Counted from the first letter of the stretch, positions 1 through 8,894 are shown. The stretch is 39,039 nt of DNA from Salinicola salarius (GCF_002179555.1 NZ_NHOU01000026.1:1-39039), one strand, 5' to 3'. Program-made: numbers and translations. The notes: generated from the sequence alone by a model not told the origin.

Positions 1-311
1 ATGCCTCCTTCGTATATTGGCCATCGAGATTCCCCGCGAGCCGCTCTCACTCTCTATCAGGCCATTGGGTCGATATGTTTTTCCGCGCTAATGAAAGGCA
101 GTTTGCACCTGCCACATTACGATTGGATATATTCACAAAGGAAGCCGTGGCTCGCCACGGCTGTCGTCCCGTAGCAGAAGTCATCCTAGTCGCTGGTGAT
201 CGTCGTACCGGCGCCAGTGCCTTTGAGCCTTTTCTTCGAGCGGGTGGTGGTGGTCTTGCTTTTTTACTCTCATTCATTTTGAGTCTTCCGTGTGCCAGGC
301 TTTTATCTGCC
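1..311. other. no recognisable gene; one weak small ORF
   Basis: I do not recognise any protein here. A minus-strand ORF at 47-277 (76 residues, proline- and arginine-rich start) has a plausible Shine-Dalgarno GGAAG seven bases before its ATG and lies just downstream of the repressor fragment. A plus-strand ORF at 75-341 overlaps it. Neither shows a domain, signal peptide or membrane segment I can name, so I leave the stretch as probable non-coding or decayed DNA. Confidence 0.3.
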
Positions 312-485
312 TTACTTGAGGTAGGACTTAATGACCTGTAGTACCGCGTCCAAGTCTTGTTGCCGCTGCGCCAGTTCGGGCTCCCTGACGACGTGATCAG
401 TCAGGTGCCCCTCCATGACGGCGGCCATCAACCCATTCACCGCCCCGCGAATCGCGGCGATCTGTTGCAGCACTCATCGGCACGC
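312..485 (-). pseudogene. FrmR/CsoR/RcnR-family metal- or formaldehyde-sensing repressor, C-terminal fragment
   Basis: Reading the minus strand from 473 down to the TAA at 312-314 gives about 53 residues starting [19 protein letters not shown] and followed by EGHLTDHVV. This is the typical second and third helix of the FrmR/CsoR/RcnR family of all-helical repressors, including the histidine of the GHL motif used in ligand sensing. The frame is closed by a TGA at 474-476. Just upstream, another frame reads the expected Ala-Asp, which suggests a frameshift. The rest of the N-terminal half, which normally carries the essential sensing cysteine, is not found. The fragment therefore cannot make a working repressor. 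It lies beside an IS3-type transposase remnant that may have caused the loss. Family assignment is fairly secure; which member it was (formaldehyde, nickel or copper type) cannot be told. Confidence 0.6.
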
Positions 486-549
486 TTTTGTGATCGATAG
501 CCATCACACGAAATGGCCATCGTGAAATAACGAAGAGGCACAAGGAACG

Positions 550-714
550 TCATGCATGCATGTAGGGGCGCTGCTGGTTGTAGCGCAGTATCAGGTAGAA
601 GCCGATATCCCGTAAAGCCTAACGCACCGATAAGTAACCGGTCGCGGACATCCATTCGCTCTTGTAGCTTCGAAATAACCGCTCCATGGACAAATTGGCC
701 CCGCTTGGAGCGGC
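550..714 (-). pseudogene. IS3-family transposase (OrfB) C-terminal remnant
   Basis: Minus-strand translation gives a piece containing LSMERLFRSYKSEWM and, further on, ALRDIGFYL and RYNQQRP. These match the end of the DDE integrase domain of IS3-type OrfB proteins: the glutamate of the ERLFRS motif is the last catalytic acidic residue, and the YN-QRP segment is the usual C-terminal signature. The frame is broken by an in-frame TAG at 619-621 and ends at a TGA at 550-552. Nothing of the front of the transposase or of OrfA is visible, and I find no terminal inverted repeats. It is a dead insertion-sequence scrap next to the truncated repressor fragment. Confidence 0.6.
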
Positions 715-777
715 GGCTTCTCACATTGTGGGCGGACTTAAACCAGGGGGAAGGTCAATCCGTCAATCTCGATCCGA

Positions 778-1671
778 TCATCCTGATGCAAGCGACAGCA
801 GCGATTCGGCTATCGGCATTCGGCTATCCAGTGACATCATGACACTCAATGCAGTTACCACCACGATCGAGATACCGAAGACCTTGCGAGCCCAGGGTTG
901 ATCATTGGTGGTTCGGAAGCCTCTGAGCGTAATACTGAGCCAGTAACCGCCCACGGCAACGGCAACGATGGCGTAGGCCCATCCGGTATAGCCGGCAACC
1001 GATAGCATGACCGAGGCGATCACGAACAGCACCGTGTAGATCACGATATGTCGCTTGGCCACCGCGATGCCGTGCTTCACCGGTAGAACGGGTATCGATG
1101 CCGAGGCGTAGTCGTCGAAGCGAAAGATGGCAATCGCATAGGAGTGCGGCATCTGCCACATGCTGAAAATGATCAGCAATAGCAGGGCACCCAGATCGAA
1201 CGTGCCCGTCACCGCACAGTATCCGATCACCGGTGGCGATGCGCCGGATAAACTTCCGATCAGCGTGCTGTAGACCGAGTGACGCTTGAGATAGAGACTA
1301 TAAGCGCCAACGTAGATAGCGAAACCAAATGCCGCGAATCCGGTAGCCAACGGCGTCGTCATCCACGCCAGCAGGCCAAAACCGACGATACCCAGCAAGC
1401 ACCCGAACAGCAGGGCGATCGGAATCGAAATCTCGCCGGTCACCATGGCTCGAGACTGAGTGCGTGCCATATGGCCGTCGATATCGCGATCGATAATGTT
1501 ATTGAAAACACAGCCGGACGCGACGACCAACGAGGTGCCCAGTACCACTGCCAGAAATAACCACGGTTCGAAACGGCCACCGGCGGCCAGGAAATAGCCG
1601 CCGATGACTGTGACGAGATTGCCGAAGATGATACCGGGCTTGGTCAACGAACTGTAAGCCTTGTATGTCAC
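778..1671 (-). CDS. cyoE: protoheme IX farnesyltransferase (heme O synthase)
   Basis: CyoE adds a farnesyl group to the vinyl group of heme b, giving heme O, the cofactor of the bo3 oxidase encoded just upstream. The 297-residue protein is a polytopic UbiA-family prenyltransferase with seven to nine hydrophobic segments. It carries the Asp-rich motif [19 protein letters not shown] near residues 60-80, which binds the Mg-prenyl diphosphate, and a later loop [16 protein letters not shown] typical of heme O synthases. The start is a GTG at 1669-1671, seven bases after the cyoD stop and with no clear Shine-Dalgarno, so translation is probably coupled to cyoD. It is the last gene of the cyoABCDE operon, and its length is normal for the family. 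Confidence is high because of both sequence motifs and operon position. Confidence 0.95.
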   Translation of the reverse strand: MTYKAYSSLTKPGIIFGNLVTVIGGYFLAAGGRFEPWLFLAVVLGTSLVVASGCVFNNIIDRDIDGHMARTQSRAMVTGEISIPIALLFGCLLGIVGFGLLAWMTTPLATGFAAFGFAIYVGAYSLYLKRHSVYSTLIGSLSGASPPVIGYCAVTGTFDLGALLLLIIFSMWQMPHSYAIAIFRFDDYASASIPVLPVKHGIAVAKRHIVIYTVLFVIASVMLSVAGYTGWAYAIVAVAVGGYWLSITLRGFRTTNDQPWARKVFGISIVVVTALSVMMSLDSRMPIAESLLSLASG

Positions 1672-1678
1672 TTGGCTA

Positions 1679-2008
1679 TCACATCAAATTCAGACGGAGG
1701 TGGTGCATGATCCATAGTGATCCCCCGACAATCAGTCCTATGATCACCGCCGTAAATACAAAAAATCCACCAGATTCACGACCCTGCTGAGTTCTAAATT
1801 CGAGATGCATGAAAAGAATTAACTGCACCAGGACCTGAACTACCGCCGTGACAATCACCGTAATGGCAGTTGCCAGGATACTGAATTTCCCCAGCATGAC
1901 TACGCCAAAAGCCGCCAGCGTTAGCGCAATCGATAGAATCAATCCAACAGTATAAGATTTATGGCTACCGTGGCTGGTGCCATCGTGAGAAGTGTGACTA
2001 TCGTTCAT
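1679..2008 (-). CDS. cyoD: cytochrome bo3 ubiquinol oxidase subunit IV
   Basis: The 109-residue protein has a short histidine- and serine-rich cytoplasmic start followed by three hydrophobic membrane segments (about residues 18-38, 45-68 and 80-103). That is the layout of CyoD, the small accessory subunit that helps assemble the CuB/heme centre of the bo3 oxidase. The sequence around [10 protein letters not shown], in the second membrane segment, is characteristic of the COX4 prokaryotic family. It lies between cyoC and cyoE, one base after the cyoC stop, so the operon is translated almost without gaps. Confidence 0.93.
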   Translation of the reverse strand: MNDSHTSHDGTSHGSHKSYTVGLILSIALTLAAFGVVMLGKFSILATAITVIVTAVVQVLVQLILFMHLEFRTQQGRESGGFFVFTAVIIGLIVGGSLWIMHHLRLNLM

Positions 2009-2009
2009 G

Positions 2010-2627
2010 TCACATCGCTCCTATCAGGTAGACGAAGGAGAAGACGCAGATCCAGACAATGTCCAGGAAATGCCAGAACAGGCTCAGGCACAGCATTCGG
2101 GGTTTGGTCACACTGTCCAGCCCGCGTTTGGATATCTGGAAGAACATGATCGCGATCCAGATCAGGCCAAAGGTCACGTGCAGACCATGGGTCCCCACCA
2201 GGGTGAAGAAGGCTGACAGGAAGGCGCTACGGTCCGGACCGTAGCCTTCGGCGATGAGGTTATGGAATTCGTACACCTCCATCGCGACGAAGCCAAAGCC
2301 CAGCAGGAACGTTACCGCCAACCACTTGAGGACGGCGCCGCGGTCGCCAGCATTCTGCGCCAAGACCGCCAGACCGAAGGTGAAACTACTGATCAACAGC
2401 AGAAAGGTTTCGACCAGCACGAAAGGTAGCTCGAAGATCTCCTGCGAGGTCGGACCACCCGCAGTGGCGTTGGCCAGCACCCCAAAAGTGGCGAACAGCG
2501 TCCCGAAGATCACCAGATCGCTCATCAGGTAGATCCAGAACCCGAAGATCTTCATTGCGCCTGCGTCGTGGTGCTCATGCCCGTCGTGGGCATGAGCGTC
2601 ATGTTGCTTGATTGTGTCGGTTGCCAT
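2010..2627 (-). CDS. cyoC: cytochrome bo3 ubiquinol oxidase subunit III
   Basis: CyoC is a structural subunit of the heme-copper quinol oxidase in the inner membrane. The 205-residue product starts with a histidine-rich cytoplasmic tail ([18 protein letters not shown]) and then shows five membrane segments, the number found in the quinol-oxidase form of subunit III. Family features include the segment ending [14 protein letters not shown] and the C-terminal [14 protein letters not shown], where the conserved His-Phe-Leu-Asp is visible. It begins two bases after the cyoB stop and lies in the usual cyoABCDE order. Length matches the E. coli protein. Confidence 0.95.
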   Translation of the reverse strand: MATDTIKQHDAHAHDGHEHHDAGAMKIFGFWIYLMSDLVIFGTLFATFGVLANATAGGPTSQEIFELPFVLVETFLLLISSFTFGLAVLAQNAGDRGAVLKWLAVTFLLGFGFVAMEVYEFHNLIAEGYGPDRSAFLSAFFTLVGTHGLHVTFGLIWIAIMFFQISKRGLDSVTKPRMLCLSLFWHFLDIVWICVFSFVYLIGAM

Positions 2628-2629
2628 GA

Positions 2630-4612
2630 TTAAGCCTGCATCTCCAACCGTTTGTGGTATTCACGTTCGGTCTTTTCGACCTCCGCGGCGCTGACGTGGT
2701 AGTCGGTATCGTTATTGAAGATACGGAACATGAACGTCACGAACATGCCGATGGCCCCCAGACCCGCCAGCCACCAGATGTGCCAGATCAACGCAAAGCC
2801 GAACAACAAGGCAAACAGCGACAGGATCGGGCCTTCCGCCGTGTTCCTGGGCATGTGAATGTCCTCGAACTTGGTCGCCAGCTCGCGCTTGAAGCCACCC
2901 GGCTGCTGCTTCATCTCCCAGTAGCTATCGATGGACGCGACATCTGGCAGGTAAGCGAAGTTGTAGTTCGGGGGCGGAGAGGAGGTAGACCACTCCAGCG
3001 TACGCCCATCCCACGGATCGCCTGTCAGATCACGGTTCTTCTCGCGATCGCGAATACTGACGACAAGCTGGATCACGATGCAGGCAATGCCGCAGGCGAT
3101 GATCACGGCGCCAAACCAGGCCACGATCATCAGCGGCTGCCACTCGGTCTGTTCGTAGGACTGCATCCGGCGCATGGCACCGAAGAAGCTCAGCGCATAC
3201 AGCGGCATGAACGCGACGTAGAAGCCGATCAGCCAGCACCAGAAGGAGCGCTTGCCCCATTTTTCACTCAGCGTGAAGCCGAAGGCTTTCGGGAACCAGT
3301 ACGTGAAGCCGGCCATCATCCCGAACACCACGCCGCCGATGATGACGTTATGGAAGTGAGCGATGACGAAGAGCGTGTTGTGTAGCACAAAGTTCGCCCC
3401 CGGCACGGCCAGCATGACACCGGTCATACCGCCCAGGGTAAAGGTGATGATGAAACCGATCGTCCAGAGTACCGGCGTCGTGAACTGGATGCGCCCGCGA
3501 TACATGGTGAACAGCCAGTTGAAGATCTTCACGCCCGTGGGTATGGCGATGATCATCGTTGCAATGCCAAAGAAGGAATTTACATCAGCACCCGCGCCCA
3601 TGGTGAAGAAGTGGTGCAGCCAGACGGTGAACGACAAAAATGCGATCACGACGGTGGCCCAGACCATGGTCTTGTAGCCGAACAGACGCTTCTTGGTAAA
3701 GGTCGCGATGACCTCGGAGAAGACACCGAACGCCGGCAAGATCAAGATGTAGACTTCCGGGTGGCCCCAGGCCCAGATGAGGTTGACGTACATCATCTGG
3801 CTGCCGCCCATATCATTGGTGAAGAAGTGCATGCCCAGATAGCGATCCAGAGTCAGCAGGGCAATGGTCACGGTCAGGATCGGGAACGACAAAATGATCA
3901 GCACGTTGGTGCAGAGCGCCGTCCAGGTGAAGATCGGCATGCGAAACAGGGACATGCCCTTGGTGCGCATTTTCAGGATGGTGACGAAGAAGTTGATCCC
4001 CGTCAGCGTGGTCCCGATCCCCGATATCTGCAATGCCCAGATCCAATAGTCGACCCCAACGCCTGGACTGTATTTCAACTCCGATAGCGGCGCGTAGGCC
4101 AGCCAGCCGGTCTTGGCGAACTCGCCGATAACCAGAGACATGTTCACCAGAATCACGCCCACCGCGAACAGCCAGAAACTCAGGTTGTTCATGAACGGGA
4201 AGGCCACGTCGCGAGCGCCGATCTGCAGCGGCACGACCAGATTCATCAAACCGATGACCATGGGCATGGCGACGAAGAAGATCATGATGACACCGTGGGC
4301 GGTGAAGATCTGATCGTAGTGTTCGGGAGGCAGATAGCCCTCGGCGCCACCGGCAGCAATGGCTTGCTGCGTTCGCATCATGATCGCATCGGCGAAGCCG
4401 CGAATCAGCATGACGAGGGCGACGAGGAAGTACATCACACCGATCTTCTTGTGATCGATGGACGTTACCCATTCGGTCCAGAGATAGCCCCATTTGCGAT
4501 AATAGGTAATCAGACCGACGATCAGCGCACCGATGATCCCGATGGCCACCGCGGTGACCATGATGATCGGTTCGTGAAATGGAATCGAATCTAAGCTGAG
4601 TTTTCCGAACAT
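2630..4612 (-). CDS. cyoB: cytochrome bo3 ubiquinol oxidase subunit I (catalytic)
   Basis: CyoB holds heme b, heme o3 and CuB, oxidises ubiquinol, reduces oxygen to water and pumps protons. I start it at the ATG at 4610-4612, which has GGAG eight bases upstream and gives the E. coli-like start [12 protein letters not shown]. An upstream in-frame start would overlap cyoA. With this start the quinol-site residues fall at R71, D75, H98 and Q101 and the heme b ligand at H106, as in the E. coli enzyme. Further on are HPEVY (CuB histidine cross-linked to tyrosine, about 283-287), the WLHHFF pair of CuB histidines, and [11 protein letters not shown] with the heme ligands. The protein has 660 residues and about 15 membrane segments. 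It lies four bases downstream of cyoA. Confidence 0.97.
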   Translation of the reverse strand: MFGKLSLDSIPFHEPIIMVTAVAIGIIGALIVGLITYYRKWGYLWTEWVTSIDHKKIGVMYFLVALVMLIRGFADAIMMRTQQAIAAGGAEGYLPPEHYDQIFTAHGVIMIFFVAMPMVIGLMNLVVPLQIGARDVAFPFMNNLSFWLFAVGVILVNMSLVIGEFAKTGWLAYAPLSELKYSPGVGVDYWIWALQISGIGTTLTGINFFVTILKMRTKGMSLFRMPIFTWTALCTNVLIILSFPILTVTIALLTLDRYLGMHFFTNDMGGSQMMYVNLIWAWGHPEVYILILPAFGVFSEVIATFTKKRLFGYKTMVWATVVIAFLSFTVWLHHFFTMGAGADVNSFFGIATMIIAIPTGVKIFNWLFTMYRGRIQFTTPVLWTIGFIITFTLGGMTGVMLAVPGANFVLHNTLFVIAHFHNVIIGGVVFGMMAGFTYWFPKAFGFTLSEKWGKRSFWCWLIGFYVAFMPLYALSFFGAMRRMQSYEQTEWQPLMIVAWFGAVIIACGIACIVIQLVVSIRDREKNRDLTGDPWDGRTLEWSTSSPPPNYNFAYLPDVASIDSYWEMKQQPGGFKRELATKFEDIHMPRNTAEGPILSLFALLFGFALIWHIWWLAGLGAIGMFVTFMFRIFNNDTDYHVSAAEVEKTEREYHKRLEMQA

Positions 4613-4616
4613 GACG

Positions 4617-5546
4617 TTACTCCGCTGCCTGCGCACTCATGGGCATTGAAGACTCCCGTGCTTCGTTTTGCTCGCCATGACTGTCGCTGCCGCCATGACT
4701 CGCTTTGTAACTATTGATCAGGTCGCCGTAGAAATCAGGCGAAACCTGAGAGAAATACTCCACCGGATGGGCAATGGAAGGCTCGGCGATCTGTTCATAG
4801 TCTTCCGGGAACATCATGGTGTTGGGTGACTGCTTGATCTTGTCGACCCATGCCTGGAAATCCGCATCCGACGTTACGTGTGTGTCGAACAGCATTTCCG
4901 AGAAGCCTTCGCCGCTGTACTGGGTCGAACGGCCACGGAAGGTGCCGATCTCGTTGCCTTCGAGATAGACATCGTTGTCCATGCCGGCCATGGCGTAGAT
5001 CTGGCTACCCAGCGTCGGAATCATGAACGAGTTCATGACGGTACCGGAGGTCACGCGGAAGTGAACCGGCGTATCCACCGGAATGGCCAGCTCATTGATG
5101 GTGGCAATGCCTTCGTCCGGATAGATGAACAGCCATTTCCAATCGAGCGAGATCGCATCGATCGTCATGGTTTCCTCTTCACTGGCAATCGGCTTGTGCG
5201 GATCGTAAGAGTGCGACGTCTGCCATGTCAGGATGGCAAGAAAGAAAATGATGACGCACGGAATGGCCCAAACGAAGACCTCGATGATGTTCGAGTGCTC
5301 CCAGTTTGGCGTGTACTTGGCCGCGAGATTGGTTCCGCGATATTTCCAAGCAAACAGAATAGTCATCACGATGACCGGAATGACCACGATCAGCATCAAA
5401 CCGAAGGCCGTGATGATCAGCGATTTCAGACCCTGACCAATCTCGCCGGTCGGATCCATCAGCGCTGAGCCACAGCCACTCAACAATAATGGCGCGGTTA
5501 ACCACGTCATCACACTCAAATACTTGAGGGAGTTCCTTTTTCTCAT
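4617..5546 (-). CDS. cyoA: cytochrome bo3 ubiquinol oxidase subunit II, lipoprotein
   Basis: CyoA is the periplasm-facing subunit II of the quinol oxidase. The chosen ATG at 5544-5546 gives a 309-residue precursor with positively charged start MRKRNSLK, a hydrophobic stretch and a lipobox LLLSGC, so Cys25 is the predicted lipidated residue. A longer reading from 5609 would place 21 implausible residues before the signal peptide. Two membrane segments follow (about residues 40-63 and 85-105), then the cupredoxin-like domain. As expected for a quinol oxidase, the CuA-binding cysteines of cytochrome c oxidases are absent. The C-terminal COX_ARM region and a serine/glutamate-rich tail follow. It is the first gene of the operon. 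Confidence 0.95.
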   Translation of the reverse strand: MRKRNSLKYLSVMTWLTAPLLLSGCGSALMDPTGEIGQGLKSLIITAFGLMLIVVIPVIVMTILFAWKYRGTNLAAKYTPNWEHSNIIEVFVWAIPCVIIFFLAILTWQTSHSYDPHKPIASEEETMTIDAISLDWKWLFIYPDEGIATINELAIPVDTPVHFRVTSGTVMNSFMIPTLGSQIYAMAGMDNDVYLEGNEIGTFRGRSTQYSGEGFSEMLFDTHVTSDADFQAWVDKIKQSPNTMMFPEDYEQIAEPSIAHPVEYFSQVSPDFYGDLINSYKASHGGSDSHGEQNEARESSMPMSAQAAE

Positions 5547-5702
5547 CTCACGACCCCAGTGGAGGAAAGCTTTTCGGCCCTGCAACAATCGGTTAGCGGC
5601 CTGCATCATACGCCGCTAGCCAGGGCTGACAACTCTGACACGACGCGCAATGGCGTACCGAGCATCGGACGTCGCCAACGAAGTAGGGATTTCGCGGTAG
5701 GC

Positions 5703-5731
5703 ATTGTACCGAAAAAACGGCTGTTAATCAG
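5703..5731 (-). promoter_or_regulatory. possible promoter of the cyo operon
   Basis: On the minus strand a good -10 hexamer TACAAT lies at 5703-5708. Seventeen bases before it is a poor -35 (CTGATT). This would give a leader of about 150 bases before cyoA. The -10 is convincing, the -35 is not. Confidence 0.35.
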
Positions 5732-5913
5732 ACGTTGAGGAGAAACTGGCTGTCAGTGTGGCGATTTGTCGCAGACTGACGCGGCCCATTTCTCGATGTC
5801 ACATCAGCGTAGCGCAACCTCGGGGTAAACCGAGCAGTATTTCGAAATCCCGAGCGATAAACATATCGGCATGTATGATGGATGATTCGGATCATGGCAT
5901 CTCCATGAGTTCG

Positions 5914-5929
5914 CATAATATATATTATG
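5914..5929. promoter_or_regulatory. perfect 16-bp AT-rich palindrome, candidate operator upstream of zur
   Basis: CATAATATATATTATG reads the same on both strands and lies about 155 bases upstream of the zur start. Zur boxes of gammaproteobacteria are AT-rich dyads of similar size, so autoregulation is possible, but the match to the known consensus is only general. A promoter element or a site for another dimeric regulator is equally possible. Confidence 0.35.
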
Positions 5930-6082
5930 TTAAATGCACTATACGACCCTCATTCTTGCATACGCTGGTATGTCGGATTCCCACGAATGGTGATCGTCCC
6001 CGTCCGGGGGTTCCTTGTTCGGTGGTCCCTTCCAGCGCTAACGCGTAGAATGTGGCCCTCTCGATACTTACCGGGAAGTTCG

Positions 6083-6526
6083 ATGCTCGATTCGGATGTG
6101 CTGCTCAGACAGGCAGATCAACAGTGTCAGGAACGCGGCGTACGCTTTACGCCGATCCGCCGTCGCGTACTGGAAATGATCTCCGGCACGCCGGGTGGTC
6201 TCAAAGCCTACGATCTGCTCGGTCGCCTGTCGGACGAACATGCGTCAGCGAGACCGCCAACGGTCTATCGGGCACTGGATTTTTTGATCGAGCAAGGTCT
6301 GGTCCATCGCATCGAATCGCTCAATGCCTACATCGCCTGTCCGTGCCCCGAGCATGTCCATCGGTTCCAGCTGCTGATCTGTCGTCACTGCGGACGTGTC
6401 GAGGAACTCCATCAGGAAGCCGTCGGTGAAATGCTGGCATCCACGGCACGGGAACGCGGGTTCACGATCCAGCGCCAGACCATCGAGCTGCTCGGCGCCT
6501 GCGACGCCTGTCTCGACAAGGCCTGA
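6083..6526 (+). CDS. zur: Fur-family zinc uptake regulator
   Basis: Zur is a dimeric repressor that shuts zinc uptake genes when zinc is bound. The 147-residue protein has a winged-helix domain with ARPPTVYRALDFLIEQGLVH, where the RPPTVYRALDFL recognition helix is closer to Zur than to Fur. The dimerisation domain carries a structural zinc site made of two CxxC pairs, Cys100/Cys103 and Cys140/Cys143. Further Cys86, Cys88, His91 and His93 are near the usual regulatory zinc site. The ATG at 6083 follows GGGAAG at short spacing and begins where family homology begins; the open frame extends upstream to 5927 without similarity. No znuABC genes are in the window, so its main targets are elsewhere. 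hisI follows on the same strand. Confidence 0.9.
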   Translation: MLDSDVLLRQADQQCQERGVRFTPIRRRVLEMISGTPGGLKAYDLLGRLSDEHASARPPTVYRALDFLIEQGLVHRIESLNAYIACPCPEHVHRFQLLICRHCGRVEELHQEAVGEMLASTARERGFTIQRQTIELLGACDACLDKA

Positions 6527-6562
6527 TCACGCAAAGCTCACCTTCAGCTCGACGGAACTCTC

Positions 6563-7006
6563 ATGTCCGGTTTTTTCCACGATCTCGAACAATCGCCCAC
6601 CCATACCCAGGTGCCGCTATCCGACTTGCTGTCGGCGGCCAAGTGGAATGACGACGGATTGATACCTGCCATTGCCCAGCAGCATGATAGCGGCGAAGTG
6701 TTGATGATGGCCTGGATGAATCGCGCCTCACTGGAAGAGACGCTGTCGACGGGCCGAGTCTGCTACTGGTCTCGCTCGAGACAGGCTTTCTGGCGCAAAG
6801 GCGAAACCTCGGGTCAGCAGCAGCATCTCGTCGAGGCGCGATTCGACTGCGACGGAGACACCCTGCTTCTCAAGGTCGACCAATCCGGCCCCGCTTGCCA
6901 CAGCGGCCGCCGTAGCTGCTTCTACCTCCGGCTCACGCCGACGGCTGGGGAAATCGACAGCGAGCCGTTGATATCGAAGGAAGAACTCTACGGCGGAAAG
7001 CGCTGA
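6563..7006 (+). CDS. hisI: phosphoribosyl-AMP cyclohydrolase
   Basis: HisI opens the purine ring of phosphoribosyl-AMP, the third step of histidine synthesis, in the cytoplasm. This is the stand-alone cyclohydrolase without a fused HisE pyrophosphohydrolase. The 147-residue product shows the core [20 protein letters not shown], in which Asp95, Asp97 and Asp99 bind magnesium, and the zinc-binding cysteines fall at 96, 112 and 119. This spacing is the same as in characterised archaeal PRA-CH. The segment [19 protein letters not shown] is also typical. It follows zur by 36 bases and precedes yidD by eight bases, so the three may be co-transcribed. No other his genes are in the window. Confidence 0.95.
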   Translation: MSGFFHDLEQSPTHTQVPLSDLLSAAKWNDDGLIPAIAQQHDSGEVLMMAWMNRASLEETLSTGRVCYWSRSRQAFWRKGETSGQQQHLVEARFDCDGDTLLLKVDQSGPACHSGRRSCFYLRLTPTAGEIDSEPLISKEELYGGKR

Positions 7007-7014
7007 GGCGTGAC

Positions 7015-7323
7015 GTGATCGCCAAGCTCGCGACCTGGCTGATGACCGCCGTCATTCAGGGCTATCGCTACGGCATCAGCCCCCTGCTCGGCCCGCGCTG
7101 CCGATTCTGGCCGACCTGTTCCAGCTATGCGCTGGAAGCCATTCGCCTTCATGGCCCCTGGCGTGGAGGCTGGCTGACCTTGCGACGCCTGTCGAAATGC
7201 CATCCCTTCCACGCCGGCGGCGTCGATCCGGTGCCGGAACCTCAGCGGAAATCCTGCCACTGCCGGCCGGACAACGGCGCTGGCGACGACAAGCGAGACG
7301 GTAACGAACCGGGCGGTCAGTGA
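7015..7323 (+). CDS. yidD: YidD family membrane protein insertion efficiency factor
   Basis: YidD is a small inner-membrane-associated protein that helps the YidC insertase place proteins in the membrane. The family hallmark [20 protein letters not shown] is present at about residues 22-43, with the two conserved cysteines, followed by [20 protein letters not shown] and the G-G-x-DPVP end of the domain. The C-terminal 25 residues are hydrophilic and not conserved. Translation starts at a GTG (7015), with GAGG six bases upstream. In most Proteobacteria yidD sits in the rpmH-rnpA-yidD-yidC cluster; here it is displaced next to hisI. Its stop lies inside the end of the convergent sufE gene, so the two reading frames overlap by seven bases. 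Confidence 0.93.
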   Translation: MIAKLATWLMTAVIQGYRYGISPLLGPRCRFWPTCSSYALEAIRLHGPWRGGWLTLRRLSKCHPFHAGGVDPVPEPQRKSCHCRPDNGAGDDKRDGNEPGGQ

Positions 7324-7745
7324 ATCTGTTGGTGGGCCTGGGCTTCACGAGCGATGGCGTAGATCCGCTCGATCATGGCATGCAGGCCGTTACTGCGCGT
7401 CGGAGACAGGTGCTTGTCCAGGCCCAACTCGGTGAGGAACTGGGGCTCGCCCTCGAGAATTTCCTGCGGTTCGCGATCATCGTAGACGCGCATCAGAATG
7501 GCGATCAACCCGCTGACGATGGCCGCATCCGATGTGGCCAGAAAATGCAGTCGCCCCGCTTCTTGCGTGGATCGCAGCCATACATTCGACTGACACCCTT
7601 CGATCTTGTAGGCCGCCACCTTGTCCGACTCGGGATAGTCAGGCAGCTGGCGTCCCATGTCGATGATGTACTGATAACGATCCATCCAGTTATCGAACAT
7701 CGAGAATTCGTCCAGCAGCTCGGCCTGGGCCTGTCCAATACTCAT
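7317..7745 (-). CDS. sufE: SufE-family cysteine desulfuration protein
   Basis: SufE accepts the persulfide sulfur from a cysteine desulfurase (SufS or CsdA) and passes it to the Fe-S assembly scaffold. The 142-residue protein carries the active cysteine in [11 protein letters not shown] at residue 51, the same position as in E. coli SufE, with the preceding [10 protein letters not shown] also family-typical. No sufS, sufBCD or csdA gene lies nearby, so it may be either SufE or the CsdE paralogue. The start ATG has a strong AGGAGG ribosome site seven bases upstream. A perfect TATAAT lies a little further up. The gene runs divergently from the KfrA-like gene, and with NfuA (10.2 kb) adds to the iron-sulfur theme of the window. 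Confidence 0.88.
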   Translation of the reverse strand: MSIGQAQAELLDEFSMFDNWMDRYQYIIDMGRQLPDYPESDKVAAYKIEGCQSNVWLRSTQEAGRLHFLATSDAAIVSGLIAILMRVYDDREPQEILEGEPQFLTELGLDKHLSPTRSNGLHAMIERIYAIAREAQAHQQIH

Positions 7746-7771
7746 GACGCCTCCTATATTTGAATATCTTC

Positions 7772-7800
7772 ATTATAGGGCCTGAGCGAACGTATCCCCA
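7772..7800 (-). promoter_or_regulatory. promoter of sufE
   Basis: On the minus strand a perfect -10 TATAAT occupies 7772-7777, with a poor -35 (TGGGGA) 17 bases before it. This gives a short leader of about 20 bases containing the strong TAGGAGG ribosome site. The weak -35 suggests help from an activator or an extended contact. Confidence 0.5.
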
Positions 7801-7832
7801 TAGAGGAGATGATCTGATATGACACGGAAATT

Positions 7833-7856
7833 TTTACGTATACACTTTACGTAAAG
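7833..7856. promoter_or_regulatory. doubled TTTACGTA palindromic site upstream of the KfrA-like gene
   Basis: TTTACGTA occurs twice, at 7833-7840 and 7846-7853, 13 bases apart. The second copy is the core of a perfect 12-bp palindrome CTTTACGTAAAG (7845-7856). The pair lies 67-90 bases upstream of the KfrA-like start and between it and the divergent sufE. KfrA-type proteins repress their own genes by binding inverted repeats in their promoters, so an operator for the adjacent protein is the likeliest reading. This is inferred, not shown. Confidence 0.5.
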
Positions 7857-7922
7857 CATCTATGCTGTATCCCGAGAGTTCTCAGAAGCTCCAGGATCAT
7901 TCGCAACACAAGGGAATTCGAC

Positions 7923-8894
7923 ATGGCACGAAATGGAATTCGTTACGATGACGTCTGCCACGCCATCGACACGTTGCAGAAACGTGGCGAGGCGGCCAGC
8001 GTTCAGAAGATACGTGAGCTTCTCGGCACGGGCAGCTACACCACGATCAGCGACCATCTTCGCGAATGGCGATTGCGCCAGAATGGCGATTCGGTGCAAT
8101 CCATCCCGCGCACCCTCGAGCGCCCGGAAGGCCTGGATAGCTGGGTGGCCGATATCTGGGACAAGGCACAACAGGCAGCTTACGAAAAACTCGCCGTCTA
8201 TCGTCAGGAAGCCGACGAGCAGATCCGCGAGGCCGATGAGATCAGTCATCAGGCGCAACGCCAGAGCGAGAATGCCGAGCAGCGGCTGCAGGCACTCAAC
8301 GACCACATGCTCCGCGTTCAGGAACGGCTCGAGACCAAGACGACGGAAGCCGCTCATCTCCAGGCCGAACTCCAGTCACTGCAATCCGCTCAAAGCCAAC
8401 AGCAGAAGCGCATCCTGCAACTCGAACAGGCCTGCCAGCGCCACCAGTCCAGTCTAGAGCAGGCCGAAAGGCAGCACCGCGACGCGATGGCCAAGCAGCA
8501 TCAGGCCTATCAGGCCAAGCTCGCGCAGGAAGAGAAGCGCCACGAGTCCGCCGAAACGCGTCTCATGGGGTTGCTGGAAGAGGCCCGTCAGGAGCGCTTG
8601 AAACAGGAAAGACAGTACGAGCAGCGCCTGACCTCGCTGGATCAGCGCTGCGAACGCTTGCAGCAGGATCTCTCCGAACAGCGCCGGCAGTATGGTCAGC
8701 TTCAGGAATCGCTGCGTGCAGACAAGGTGCACATGGAACAGACCGAGAGTGAAAAGCGGGTCAGCGATGACCGGGTCAAATCCATGCAGCAGGAACGCCA
8801 GCGACTGGAAAGCGAGCTCAAGAATCTACGGGCAGCCAACCGGGAGCTTCATGAACGTCTGTCTCGTGCTGCCCTGCCCCCAACGGCCAATTGA
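7923..8894 (+). CDS. KfrA-like DNA-binding coiled-coil protein
   Basis: The 323-residue product begins with a KfrA N-terminal DNA-binding domain (about residues 1-115), seen in GIRYDDVCHAIDTLQKRGE and LLGTGSYTTISDHLREWR, the helix-turn-helix part. From about residue 95 to 318 it is one long coiled coil, extremely rich in Gln, Glu, Arg, Lys and Leu, with no membrane segment. Plasmid KfrA proteins are autoregulated DNA-binding filaments that support plasmid partition. Chromosomal versions in Pseudomonas and Halomonas relatives are common but poorly understood. There is no parAB or replication gene nearby, so a plasmid origin is not supported. The ATG at 7923 has AAGGGA at a good distance. Roles in nucleoid organisation or regulation are possible but cannot be chosen from sequence. 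Confidence 0.8.
   Translation: MARNGIRYDDVCHAIDTLQKRGEAASVQKIRELLGTGSYTTISDHLREWRLRQNGDSVQSIPRTLERPEGLDSWVADIWDKAQQAAYEKLAVYRQEADEQIREADEISHQAQRQSENAEQRLQALNDHMLRVQERLETKTTEAAHLQAELQSLQSAQSQQQKRILQLEQACQRHQSSLEQAERQHRDAMAKQHQAYQAKLAQEEKRHESAETRLMGLLEEARQERLKQERQYEQRLTSLDQRCERLQQDLSEQRRQYGQLQESLRADKVHMEQTESEKRVSDDRVKSMQQERQRLESELKNLRAANRELHERLSRAALPPTAN

Larger units (their letters stand above)
5547..6082. other. divergent intergenic region between cyoA and zur
   Basis: This 536-base gap separates the minus-strand cyo operon from the plus-strand zur gene. It contains the candidate cyo promoter and an AT-rich 16-bp palindrome. The open frames inside it (for example minus 5728-5916) show no recognisable domain, signal peptide or good ribosome site, and I regard it as regulatory DNA. 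Part of an open frame continuous with zur runs from 5927, but the zur homology begins only after 6083. Confidence 0.6.

Noticed and set aside
5927-6082. Upstream extension of zur (52 codons)
   Set aside because: The extra residues have no similarity to the family; the ATG at 6083 has a ribosome site and starts at the conserved region.
7923-8894. KfrA-like gene as sign of an integrated plasmid
   Set aside because: No replication, partition or transfer gene is near, and the neighbours are chromosomal housekeeping genes.
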